This document shows positions 1-6,828 of a stretch of DNA of 64,000 bases, piece by piece. Every line of letters starts with the position of its first letter. Within the stretch, counting starts at the first letter, position 1. Location: NCBI GenBank assembly GCA_964538625.1, contig CAZIGH010000001.1, forward strand, positions 161,686-225,685, written 5' to 3'. Source of the DNA: JAEUHM01 sp964538625. Lineage in GTDB: Bacteria; Verrucomicrobiota; Verrucomicrobiia; Verrucomicrobiales; Verrucomicrobiaceae. The notes beneath the pieces are model-generated. The model was given only the letters and a program-made list of their open reading frames with translations. It did not search any database and was not told the origin of the DNA. Both the position numbers and the translations under genes were made by a program.

Positions 1-696
1 GGGCGGACACCATGCGCCACGTGGCACATCACCCGTGAGCAGCTCGTAAATTAGCACCCCAAGCGCATAAATGTCTGCCCGGTGATCTGCCGGTTTGCCC
101 ATCAGCTGCTCAGGAGCCATGTACTCCAGCGTGCCAAGTACGGAGCCGGACTGCGTCAGTGCACTGCTCTCCGCCTTGCGTTCCTCCAGAGGCCGCGCCA
201 GGCCGAAGTCCGCGATCTTTACCCGGCCCTGCCTGTCGATGAGTACATTGGAGGGCTTGATGTCTCGGTGCACGATGCCCATGCTGTGAGCGTAGGAGAG
301 TGCATCACAGATTTGCGTCACGATTTGCAGGGCCTGTGGCACGTCGATCTTTCCGTTATGAATCAGATGATGCAGGTCACACCCATCGATGAACTCCATG
401 ACGAAGTAAGGATGCCCGTCCCGTGTGCGGCCAAAGTCATGCACTCTTACAATGTGCGGATGGTCCATCCGAGCCATGGATCTGGCCTCTCGCTCGAACC
501 GTTTTGCAAAGGATGCGTCTGCTGAGAGTTCTGCGGGCAGTACCTTGATGGCTACCTCCCGGTCTAGCGCCGTATGATGCGCCAGATACACCGCTCCCAT
601 GCCGCCGTGGCCCAGCAGCCGACGAACGGTATAGTCCTCCAGCAAGTCATCCAGCACATCGGCTGGGAGCGGCGGGGTGGGTGGACGGGTGGACAT
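1..696 (-). CDS. Serine/threonine protein kinase, 3' end cut by window edge
   Basis: The reading frame opens at an ATG at 694-696 and runs without a stop to base 1, giving 232 residues of an N-terminal Hanks-type (PknB-like) kinase domain. Visible motifs in order: glycine loop GHGGMGAVYLA (about residues 29-39), the ATP-anchoring lysine in VAIKVL (K51), catalytic HRDIKPSN (H143-N150), DFG (163-165) and the APE motif (194-196). Bacterial kinases of this type phosphorylate Ser/Thr on partner proteins and often carry a C-terminal membrane anchor and sensor domain, which here would lie off the window. It is divergent from the OmpA-like gene at 845, with about 150 bp between them. The domain assignment is secure; the substrate is unknown. 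Confidence 0.93.
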   Translation of the reverse strand, partial: MSTRPPTPPLPADVLDDLLEDYTVRRLLGHGGMGAVYLAHHTALDREVAIKVLPAELSADASFAKRFEREARSMARMDHPHIVRVHDFGRTRDGHPYFVMEFIDGCDLHHLIHNGKIDVPQALQIVTQICDALSYAHSMGIVHRDIKPSNVLIDRQGRVKIADFGLARPLEERKAESSALTQSGSVLGTLEYMAPEQLMGKPADHRADIYALGVLIYELLTGDVPRGAWCPP

Positions 697-844
697 GATG
701 ACTCGGACGTGAAGACGACAGAAAAAGTTCACCTGGAAAAAAAGTTGTTCAACTCCCGTCACATCGGGCGACAGTTTTCGGAGATCATGGATGAACGGCC
801 TGCATGGGCCTTAACCCAAGTCCAACATCAACACCACGCTCCAA

Positions 845-1846
845 ATGAAAACGACCTCCGCGATCCCCGCCCTGCTTCTTGGCCTTCTGGTCAGCAGCGT
901 CACCGCCCAGACCAACGATCCCGGTGACCCGCCAAACCTCAAGCGCTACGAAGGCTCCATCGTCATCCACCATTCTGACGAGAAATACACCCCCTACCGC
1001 ATCCCGCTGAGCAAGTGGACGCCCACTCCTGGCGCCGAGCCGGAGGACTGCTACACGAAGAAGATGGATGTGGAAGGCTCTCTCAAGCGCCTCGTCTATC
1101 TCATCCCGGATGACAAGCGCACCGCCATCGAAGTGCAGCGCAACTACCTGGATGAACTGCCTCGCTCCGGCTGGGAGATCCTTTTTGAAGGCAAGGGCGA
1201 GCGCGGTCTGCACCCAAACTTTGGCTACAAGACACGTCTCCGCGAACCCGTGCCCAACTCCCAGCTTCTTGAATACCCGGACCGCGAGGAGACCGCTTTC
1301 GTGGCTGCACGCCGCACGGACTCCGATGGTGACACCTATGCCACCTTCATCATCACCCGCTACACCATGGGACTCAAAGGCCCGTTTGACGGCATGGTGA
1401 AGACCAATCACATCCTGGTGCGCGCAGACGTCATCAAGCCCCGTGCTCTTGAGCAGCGCATGGTGTTTGTCGATGCCAAGCAGATGCAGGGCGACATCGC
1501 CACCAAGGGCCGCATCGCCCTCTACGGCATCCTGTTTGATTTCAACAAAGCGGACATCAAGCCCGAATCCAAGCCCACGCTGGATGAGATAGCCAAACTG
1601 CTCAAAGACAACCCCGCGCTGAAACTCCTCGTCGTGGGACACACCGACAACGTGGGTACGCTTGAGTTCAACCGTGACCTCAGTGCCCGACGCGCCGCCT
1701 CCGTGGTAAAAGAACTCACTGGCACTTACGGCATCAGCAGCGGCCGCCTCCACGCAGAGGGTGTGGCCTTTCTCTGCCCGGTGGACCAGAACGACACTGA
1801 CGAAGGCCGGGCGAAGAACCGCCGCGTCGAACTGGTGAAGTGGTAA
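845..1846 (+). CDS. OmpA-family outer-membrane/peptidoglycan-binding protein
   Basis: A 333-residue exported protein. The N-terminus (MKTTSAIPALLLGLLVSSVTAQ) is a typical signal peptide. The middle region (about 25-200) matches nothing I recognise. The last ~120 residues form an OmpA-like peptidoglycan-binding domain: GILFDFNKADIKPES, then VVGHTDNVG, then NRDLSARRAASV, and a closing NRRVELVKW. In the family this domain holds the outer membrane to the cell wall. The start is chosen because it gives an intact signal peptide. A strong hairpin terminator follows at 1874. The N-terminal module could be a sensor or assembly domain, but the sequence does not show which. Confidence 0.9.
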   Translation: MKTTSAIPALLLGLLVSSVTAQTNDPGDPPNLKRYEGSIVIHHSDEKYTPYRIPLSKWTPTPGAEPEDCYTKKMDVEGSLKRLVYLIPDDKRTAIEVQRNYLDELPRSGWEILFEGKGERGLHPNFGYKTRLREPVPNSQLLEYPDREETAFVAARRTDSDGDTYATFIITRYTMGLKGPFDGMVKTNHILVRADVIKPRALEQRMVFVDAKQMQGDIATKGRIALYGILFDFNKADIKPESKPTLDEIAKLLKDNPALKLLVVGHTDNVGTLEFNRDLSARRAASVVKELTGTYGISSGRLHAEGVAFLCPVDQNDTDEGRAKNRRVELVKW

Positions 1847-1873
1847 CGCACTCAAAGGAGCCTCAAACTCGCA

Positions 1874-1914
1874 GCCGCTGATTCGGAACCCGGGTCAGCG
1901 GCTTCCTCTTTTTC
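1874..1914 (+). terminator. Rho-independent terminator after the OmpA-like gene
   Basis: A perfect 8-bp stem (GCCGCTGA at 1874-1881 with TCAGCGGC at 1895-1902) and a 13-nt loop are followed by a T-rich run (1903-1913). It lies between the convergent OmpA-like gene and rarA and is oriented to stop plus-strand transcription. Confidence 0.75.
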
Positions 1915-1921
1915 AGGTCGT

Positions 1922-3271
1922 TCAGGCTTGAGCGTCGTCTGCCTCCTCAAACCGCTTCCTCAGCACTTCCAGTCGCTCCTTGATCCGCGCCTCCAGGCCG
2001 TTCGTCGTGGGCTCGTAATACACCCGGCCTTCCGGCAGACAGCGCTGAGGCACGAAGCCGCCCTCATAGTCATGCGGATAGAGATAGCCCTCTCCATGGC
2101 CGAAGGTCTCCGCCCCCTTGTAATGTCCATCTCTCAGGTGCTTGGGTACGGGGAGGGTGCGACCACTTTTCACGTCTGCCAGTGCAGCGTCGATCGCTTT
2201 GTAAGCACGGTTACTCTTCGGTGCCGTGGCCACATACACTGCGGCGTGCGCCAGGGGAATGCGGGCCTCTGGCATGCCGATGAACTCCACTGCCTGCTGT
2301 GCCGCTACCGCTACCCGCAGTGCATTGCTGTCTGCCATGCCCACGTCCTCACTCGCCGCGATGACGATGCGCCGCGCGATGAAGCGGATGTCCTCTCCCG
2401 CGTAAAGCATCTTCGCCAGCCAGTAGAGCGCCGCGTCTGGATCGCTTGCCCTCATGCTTTTGATGAAGGCGCTGATGGTGTCGTAATGCGCATCTCCATC
2501 GCCATCATACACGATGACCTTCTGCTGCACGGACTCTTCGGCCACGGCGATGTCGATGACGATGCGGCCGTCAGCGTCTGCCTTTGAACTCAGTGCCGCA
2601 AGTTCCAGCGCGGTGAGGCACTTGCGAGCATCTCCATCACTCACCGTAGCCAGGTGGCGCTTCGCCTCGGGAGTGATGACCACATTCAGATGCCCCAGAC
2701 CGCGTTCCGGCTCAGCCACCGCACGGTCAATCAGGTCTTCCAGGTCTTCCACGGTCAGTGGTTCCAGCGTGAAGACCTGTGAGCGGCTTACCAGCGGACT
2801 GTTGATGTAGAAAAAGGGATTGTGCGTCGTCGCCCCGATGAAACGCACTGTCCCGCGTTCGATGTGTGGCAGCAGCACGTCCTGTTGTGCTTTGTTGAAG
2901 CGGTGAATCTCATCGACAAAGAGAATCGTGGATTGCCCGTGCAGGCGCTGCAGCGCGGAAGCTGCCTCCGCTGCGGAGCGGATGTCTGCCACATTGCTTT
3001 CCACACCACTCAGCGTCACGAACCGCGACCTCGTCTCCCGGCTGATGATTTGCGCCAGCGTGGTCTTCCCCACGCCCGGCGGCCCGTAGAAGATGAGGGA
3101 GGAAAAGCGGTCCGCCTCGATGGCGCGGCGCAGGAGCTTGCCCTCGCCCAGGATATGCCGTTGCCCGCTGTACTCCACTAGCCGTCTGGGCCGCATCCGC
3201 GCAGCGAGCGGCATGGAGCCGGTCCACGTGGCTGGTGCGGTGGCGGGAGGTGGGAACAAGTCGTCTGACAT
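1922..3271 (-). CDS. rarA: Replication-associated recombination protein A (AAA+ ATPase)
   Basis: A 449-residue AAA+ ATPase of the RarA/MgsA/WRNIP1 family, which acts at stalled replication forks and resembles clamp-loader subunits. Motifs: RLVEYSGQRHILGEGKLLRR near the N-terminus, Walker A YGPPGVGKTTLAQ, Walker B ILFVDEIHRFNK, the sensor GATTHNPFF, and the C-terminal MgsA region with GHYKGAETFGHGEGYLYPHDY. Length and motif order match the family. The gene is convergent with the OmpA-like gene. Its start lies about 10 bp from a cluster of phased GTTTRC repeats (3282-3389) shared with the divergent small gene at 3404, so the two may be co-regulated. Confidence 0.96.
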   Translation of the reverse strand: MSDDLFPPPATAPATWTGSMPLAARMRPRRLVEYSGQRHILGEGKLLRRAIEADRFSSLIFYGPPGVGKTTLAQIISRETRSRFVTLSGVESNVADIRSAAEAASALQRLHGQSTILFVDEIHRFNKAQQDVLLPHIERGTVRFIGATTHNPFFYINSPLVSRSQVFTLEPLTVEDLEDLIDRAVAEPERGLGHLNVVITPEAKRHLATVSDGDARKCLTALELAALSSKADADGRIVIDIAVAEESVQQKVIVYDGDGDAHYDTISAFIKSMRASDPDAALYWLAKMLYAGEDIRFIARRIVIAASEDVGMADSNALRVAVAAQQAVEFIGMPEARIPLAHAAVYVATAPKSNRAYKAIDAALADVKSGRTLPVPKHLRDGHYKGAETFGHGEGYLYPHDYEGGFVPQRCLPEGRVYYEPTTNGLEARIKERLEVLRKRFEEADDAQA

Positions 3272-3281
3272 CGGCAGAGAA

Positions 3282-3389
3282 GTTTGCGATTGTTTGCAGT
3301 GGTTGGCTAACGTTTACGGTGGGTGACAGACGTTTACAGGGTTTCCAACCATCGCAAACTACAGTAAACAACAGCAATCCATCGCAAAC
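3282..3389. promoter_or_regulatory. Helically phased GTTTRC repeat cluster between rarA and a small gene
   Basis: Seven copies of GTTTRC lie in this 108-bp divergent intergenic region. Four are on the plus strand (starting 3282, 3292, 3312, 3332) and three on the minus strand (GYAAAC at 3354, 3364, 3384). Spacings are 10, 20, 20, 22, 10 and 20 bp, about whole turns of B-DNA, and the plus and minus copies face each other around about 3345. Such phasing suggests cooperative binding of a regulator on one DNA face. No regulator can be named. Confidence 0.5.
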
Positions 3390-3403
3390 CTCTTCTACCC
3401 ACC

Positions 3404-3682
3404 ATGCAACCCTGGACTCCGCCTGACACTGTGAATCACGTCGATCTCAGCTTCATGGACGCGCGGTTCAAGCTCATTGAGATCGCGGCGTTCATGGATC
3501 GTGTGCAGCGCGCAGGGCAGACAGAGGACTACCGCTACCAACAGCTCCAGAGAGCCATCCAGTGCCTGCATCAAGACACACCTGACCGCGCGAAGCAGGT
3601 ACTGCTCACCTTCAGTGACCCCACCACCGATCCCATTCCCAAGGCTCATACCCAGGGTGCTGCGGGTGCCTGGCACCCCTGA
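3404..3682 (+). CDS. Small hypothetical protein (92 aa)
   Basis: I do not recognise this protein. It is 92 residues with a predicted mostly helical core (VDLSFMDARFKLIEIAAFMD, then YQQLQRAIQCLHQ) and a Pro/Thr/His-rich tail. It has no signal peptide or membrane segment. It is divergent from rarA across the GTTTRC repeat cluster and convergent with the PLD-like gene. Its compact frame and suitable upstream region make it more likely than the overlapping frames. Function unknown; moderate confidence that it is real. Confidence 0.55.
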   Translation: MQPWTPPDTVNHVDLSFMDARFKLIEIAAFMDRVQRAGQTEDYRYQQLQRAIQCLHQDTPDRAKQVLLTFSDPTTDPIPKAHTQGAAGAWHP

Positions 3683-3697
3683 TCCTTGTCATTTCAA

Positions 3698-4240
3698 TCA
3701 CGCCAGCGGATTGGGACAGAACTCCCGCCGGTCACACACGCGGCAGAGATTCCCGGCGTAGAACTCATCACAAAAGGCCATGAGCTTCTGCAGCAGCGCG
3801 GGGTCCTCGGTCAGCACGCCGGCCTCGAAGTTGCGCCGGTTTGCGCCTTTGGCACCTATGCCAGCACCCGTGAGATTGGCCGAACCAATGTAGGCGCGCA
3901 CGCCGTCCACTAGGATCACCTTCATGTGCTGGCGGGGGCAGAGCAGCCTGTCGAAATTGTCACTGGTCAGGAACTCTGGGAACTTGTCGAACTCCTGCCT
4001 GAAGCGTGGCCCCGGTTCCTTGGCATGGATGATGCGCACTTCCACGCCCTCGCGCAGCTTTTCCGCCAGCACGCCCAGCACCGGAATGAAGCGTCCGCCT
4101 GGTCCCGCCATGAACGCGTCCTTGATGTCAGCCGTGAGCACCCACACGAAGCGCCTCGCCGCAGGCAGCAGTCCCCGCAGCACGGCGTCGTAATGTTCTT
4201 CGTTCAGGATGAGGGTGGTCAAGGCTGAAGCATCTGGCAA
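3698..4240 (-). CDS. Phospholipase D-like protein with one HKD motif
   Basis: A 180-residue protein with a single PLD-superfamily HKD motif: QHMKVILVDG followed by YIGSANLTGAGIGAKG. The N-terminal half contains ADIKDAF and a conserved-looking LREGVEVRIIHAKEPGP strand-loop. The C-terminus carries four cysteines (FCDEFYAGNLCRVCDRREFC), a possible small metal-binding knot. Single-HKD proteins usually dimerise to build one active site and include Nuc/Bfil-type nucleases as well as lipid-acting enzymes. No signal peptide is seen, so a cytoplasmic nucleic-acid role is plausible but inferred. Neighbours give no operon context. Confidence 0.8.
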   Translation of the reverse strand: MPDASALTTLILNEEHYDAVLRGLLPAARRFVWVLTADIKDAFMAGPGGRFIPVLGVLAEKLREGVEVRIIHAKEPGPRFRQEFDKFPEFLTSDNFDRLLCPRQHMKVILVDGVRAYIGSANLTGAGIGAKGANRRNFEAGVLTEDPALLQKLMAFCDEFYAGNLCRVCDRREFCPNPLA

Positions 4241-4284
4241 CAGGTCAAGAAGTCAACGCTGTCGAGGCCAGAGAGAGAATCGTC

Positions 4285-5625
4285 TCAGTCTTCCATGAGC
4301 CGCTCTACCAGTCCGCTGGTTTGGAGCTGACCAAAGTTTGGCATCCGCACGCCGAGGAGAGGATGGCGTTTCAGCGGTTTCGCCCCCCACAGCACTTCTT
4401 CCAGCTCAGCGCGGCTGAGCCTGCGGCCCACATCATCCAGGGTGGGGGGGAACTTGGCTTCATCACCGTGTCCAACAGCGGCGGCATCCAGGGGAAACCA
4501 AGCCGCCCGAGGATCTTCCGGTCCGCCCTTGTGCTCGCGGTCGTGACAGGCATAGCAGTTCAGCCGGGACAGCGTCCAGTCGATTTGCTGCGCTCTCGTG
4601 AGTGGAGGTGGGCTGGCCATTTGGACCTGCTGGAGAGCCAGAGCGAGCGCGCGAAGCTGAAGCGGATTGAACCCAAAGCGGGGCGCACCCGGTGACGGAG
4701 ACTCAGCCACGCAGTTGGTGGCCGTGGTGAGCTGGAGCTTGCTCATGGGCAGTGCCATCCTCACTGCATCCTGGTTGTCTAGGCTATGACAGGCGTTGCA
4801 ACGCTGCGCTCGGAAGACTTCCCTGCCCAGTTCCGCACTCTGCGGTGGCACTTGAAGCAGGGCACGCTGAGGAGCAGTCTCCACCGTGCGCCCCAAGTGC
4901 AGGTAAGCGGCTACATCGGCGGCCTCCTGCTCGGTGAGCTTGGAGGAAGGCATTCTGCCAGCGGGGCGCATTTGGAGGGGATCAAGAAGGAACCGTCCCA
5001 GGCTGTGCAGGTCGTAGGCGTCTGCCAGGGCGATGGGGCTGGAGGCGTTCCCCGGACGTTCCACTTCCACGTCCTCAGGCCAGCCGGGCGGGCGAGCGTC
5101 GGCAGCGGGTTCATGGCAGGCTACGCAGCCCACGCTGTGGTAGAGTTGCTTGCCGCGCGCGGCATCGCCTTCTGGCATGGGTGCCACCGGCTGCTTGAGT
5201 GTCTCAAGATAGGCCACCAGGGCTTCGACCTTTTCGGCATCACCCTCCGCGTTGGAGAAGAGTGCGGGCATTTGGGTGCCACGCTTGCGCAGTTGCGGGC
5301 TGCGGATCATGAGCCAAAGCGTTTCGGCATCCAGTCTGCTACCCACGGCGCTCAAGTCTGGGCCTGGAGCAGGCTTGAGTCGTTCTTTCCAGGCAGCAGG
5401 GGCTTCGTGGCAGGATACGCAGCGCAGCTCTGCCATCAGCAGCAGCCCACCTTCTCGGAGGTGCTCCTCTGCATCGCTCTCCAAATGAAACTGATCAAAT
5501 GTGAAGACATACGGATGGTTGACGGGCTCCGCCTGAAGCGGGTGTGCTTCGAGTGGCGAAGAAAGGCACGAGACCGCCACAACCATAGTGGAAAGGTAAC
5601 CGGAGCGCGTGAGGAGGGTATGCAC
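4285..5625 (-). CDS. Secreted multi-haem c-type cytochrome (four CxxCH)
   Basis: A 446-residue protein with an N-terminal export signal (MHTLLTRSGYLSTMVVAVSCLSSPLEA) and four c-haem attachment motifs: CVSCH (about 69-73), CVACH (about 166), CNACH (about 275) and CYACH (about 357). Methionine-rich stretches after several motifs (for example GTQMPALF and AGRMPSSKL) fit class I cytochrome c domains with Met axial ligands. Tandem cytochrome c proteins of this sort are common in Verrucomicrobiota and Planctomycetota and pass electrons from periplasmic dehydrogenases. The gene is monocistronic here. The electron donor is not evident, although two PVC-type dehydrogenases are encoded further on. Confidence 0.88.
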   Translation of the reverse strand: MHTLLTRSGYLSTMVVAVSCLSSPLEAHPLQAEPVNHPYVFTFDQFHLESDAEEHLREGGLLLMAELRCVSCHEAPAAWKERLKPAPGPDLSAVGSRLDAETLWLMIRSPQLRKRGTQMPALFSNAEGDAEKVEALVAYLETLKQPVAPMPEGDAARGKQLYHSVGCVACHEPAADARPPGWPEDVEVERPGNASSPIALADAYDLHSLGRFLLDPLQMRPAGRMPSSKLTEQEAADVAAYLHLGRTVETAPQRALLQVPPQSAELGREVFRAQRCNACHSLDNQDAVRMALPMSKLQLTTATNCVAESPSPGAPRFGFNPLQLRALALALQQVQMASPPPLTRAQQIDWTLSRLNCYACHDREHKGGPEDPRAAWFPLDAAAVGHGDEAKFPPTLDDVGRRLSRAELEEVLWGAKPLKRHPLLGVRMPNFGQLQTSGLVERLMED

Positions 5626-5720
5626 TAGGATGAAGTCGGCTCCGTAGATGCACTTGTCAAAGCACTTGCCCGCAGCGTCATCCGATGGCAGGGATTACGC
5701 GTCGGCTCACAAGTCGCAAA

Positions 5721-5792
5721 GCACCCGTAGTTAAATGGATATAACGGTGGTCTCCGAAGCCGCAGGTTCAGGTTCGATTCCTGACGGGTGCA
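5721..5792 (+). tRNA. tRNA-Arg(CCG)
   Basis: Cloverleaf folded by hand: acceptor GCACCCG with CGGGTGC, D-stem GTTA with TAAC, anticodon stem GTGGT with GCCGC (G-T wobbles), a loop with anticodon CCG (codon CGG), T-stem TCAGG with CCTGA around TTCGATT, discriminator A. CCA is not encoded. Its 3' portion is duplicated at 11676-11722, marking it as the insertion site of the element that follows. Confidence 0.95.
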
Positions 5793-5793
5793 G
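5747..5793 (+). repeat. Left att core: tRNA-Arg 3' end, 47-bp direct repeat
   Basis: These 47 bases, covering the anticodon arm to the end of tRNA-Arg, recur identically at 11676-11722. The pair brackets the integrase-bearing element and is the expected attL/attR core of a tyrosine-recombinase insertion. This copy is part of the intact tRNA gene. Confidence 0.93.
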
Positions 5794-5881
5794 AAAGCCT
5801 GAAAGCCTTGTAAATCAAGGATTCAGGGCCAAAAACGAGTTAGGAAACTGAAGTGGCGAGTTGGTGCCGAAAAGCACGGAA

Positions 5882-6073
5882 ATGCACCAAATACGGTCAA
5901 AAAACCATTACAAAACCGTTACAGCTTTAAGTGGTAATCTCGACCCGCAGACGAGCAAAGCAGTCTGGCCATGCTTGGCTATTGCACTTGCAGTTGGTGT
6001 TTCATCTTCACCCGAGTCCGCTGTGAAAGACATCCTCGATGCGCTAGACAAGGCTGGTGCCTTCAGTCCGTGA
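5882..6073 (+). CDS. Possible small ORF inside the element (63 aa)
   Basis: An ATG-started frame whose last 30 residues (ALAVGVSSSPES, then DILDALDKAGAFSP) look protein-like. Its first part runs through the integrase arm repeat at 5901-5923, and it overlaps the end of the opposite-strand gene at 6063 by 11 bp. It is unlike any family I know. It may be a small element gene or chance. Confidence 0.22.
   Translation: MHQIRSKNHYKTVTALSGNLDPQTSKAVWPCLAIALAVGVSSSPESAVKDILDALDKAGAFSP
5901..5923 (+). repeat. Left integrase arm-type repeat
   Basis: A 23-bp block containing two copies of AAAACCRTTACA in tandem. It matches 22 of 23 bases with 11619-11641 at the other end of the element, in the same orientation. 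Paired direct repeats outside the att core are typical arm sites bound by the N-terminal domain of tyrosine integrases. Confidence 0.65.
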
Positions 6074-6614
6074 GGCATTGTTTCAATCGCGCCCGTATCT
6101 CACTTGCAGTATCGGGCAGGTGCTCGCTACGCGGTATCTTGCCGTTGATCTGGGCGTGATAGAAGGCACGGGCCGCTCTGATGTGAGGGCGACGCAAAAG
6201 GCGGCTGACGCTGGCGCTTGCTGCCCGCCTGTTCTTGGCATCTCTGTAGGTCTTCTGATAGGCATCGGTCATGCAGTCCAGTGAGATGATGCTATGACTC
6301 CCCCGGCGAACGGCAAGCATGGAGTGGATGGCAAAGAGGTAGTGACGAATGCTGATCGTTTTCTCGATCTGGCGTCGCCAAGGCGGGAGTTTCGCGGAGT
6401 GGGGTTTGCTAACTTCCCGGACAATACGGGAAGGACGGCCCGTTGTTGGTGTTTGGATTTCAATCATCAGCCATCCAAGCGCGACGGCCTCCTCAATCTC
6501 CCATGATTGCACCCCATACGAACGAGCAAAGGCACGAATGGACAAAGAGCCGGAGTGTCGAGCTAGAAGGCGCTGGATGCGCTGAAGTCGTTCACCGCAA
6601 AGCATAGGCGGCAA
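6063..6614 (-). CDS. Element protein, HTH-like N-terminus and possible small-terminase-like C-terminus
   Basis: A 183-residue basic protein with no confident family. Residues about 10-65 (RIQRLLARHSGSLSIRAFAR, then GVQSWEIEEAVALGWL) look like a winged-helix DNA-binding region. Residues about 115-155 (DAYQKTYRDAKNRRAASASV, then SRLLRRPHIRAARAF) share the spacing AYxxxY...A...SRLLxxPxIRA seen in small terminase subunits of the Terminase_2 type. If correct, it could redirect phage packaging to this element, as TerS homologues do in PICIs. The similarity is by eye only. It is the last gene before the tRNA-Arg end and lies beyond the iteron array. Confidence 0.6.
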   Translation of the reverse strand: MPPMLCGERLQRIQRLLARHSGSLSIRAFARSYGVQSWEIEEAVALGWLMIEIQTPTTGRPSRIVREVSKPHSAKLPPWRRQIEKTISIRHYLFAIHSMLAVRRGSHSIISLDCMTDAYQKTYRDAKNRRAASASVSRLLRRPHIRAARAFYHAQINGKIPRSEHLPDTASEIRARLKQCLTD

Positions 6615-6645
6615 CTGGGAAAATACGATGGTTGTTTATGGCATG

Positions 6646-6823
6646 GTTTCCCAGCAACGGAAGTTCTGCGGGACTTGGAAACCGGGTGGTTTCCATTTCG
6701 TTTCCAAGCGGTTTCCACTGGAGCCGTTGATTTTGCAGTGAAGTTTCCATACGGCTTCCGTCACGTTTCCATGAGGGTAGAAAGGTTTCCCGGTTTCCGT
6801 GCTGTGGGCGGAAACTTGGAAAC
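6646..6823. repeat. Iteron-like array of GTTTCCA, candidate replication origin
   Basis: Eleven copies of GTTTCCN lie in 178 bp directly downstream of the replication-protein gene. Plus-strand copies start at 6646, 6689, 6700, 6711, 6743, 6765, 6785 and 6793; minus-strand copies span 6676-6682, 6809-6815 and 6817-6823. Several spacings are multiples of 11 bp (11, 11, 32, 22), so sites face the same side of the helix. Phased iterons next to a rep gene are the usual sign of a plasmid- or satellite-type origin; in staphylococcal PICIs the origin also lies just 3' of rep. Confidence 0.72.
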
Positions 6824-6828
6824 CCGGT

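Noticed and set aside
82..525. Plus-strand 147-aa open frame at the left edge
   Set aside because: It is the antisense shadow of the Ser/Thr kinase, whose motifs on the minus strand are unmistakable.
785..1855. Minus-strand 356-aa open frame over the OmpA-like gene
   Set aside because: The plus strand encodes a signal peptide and a complete OmpA domain; the minus frame has Val/Gly/His-rich shadow composition.
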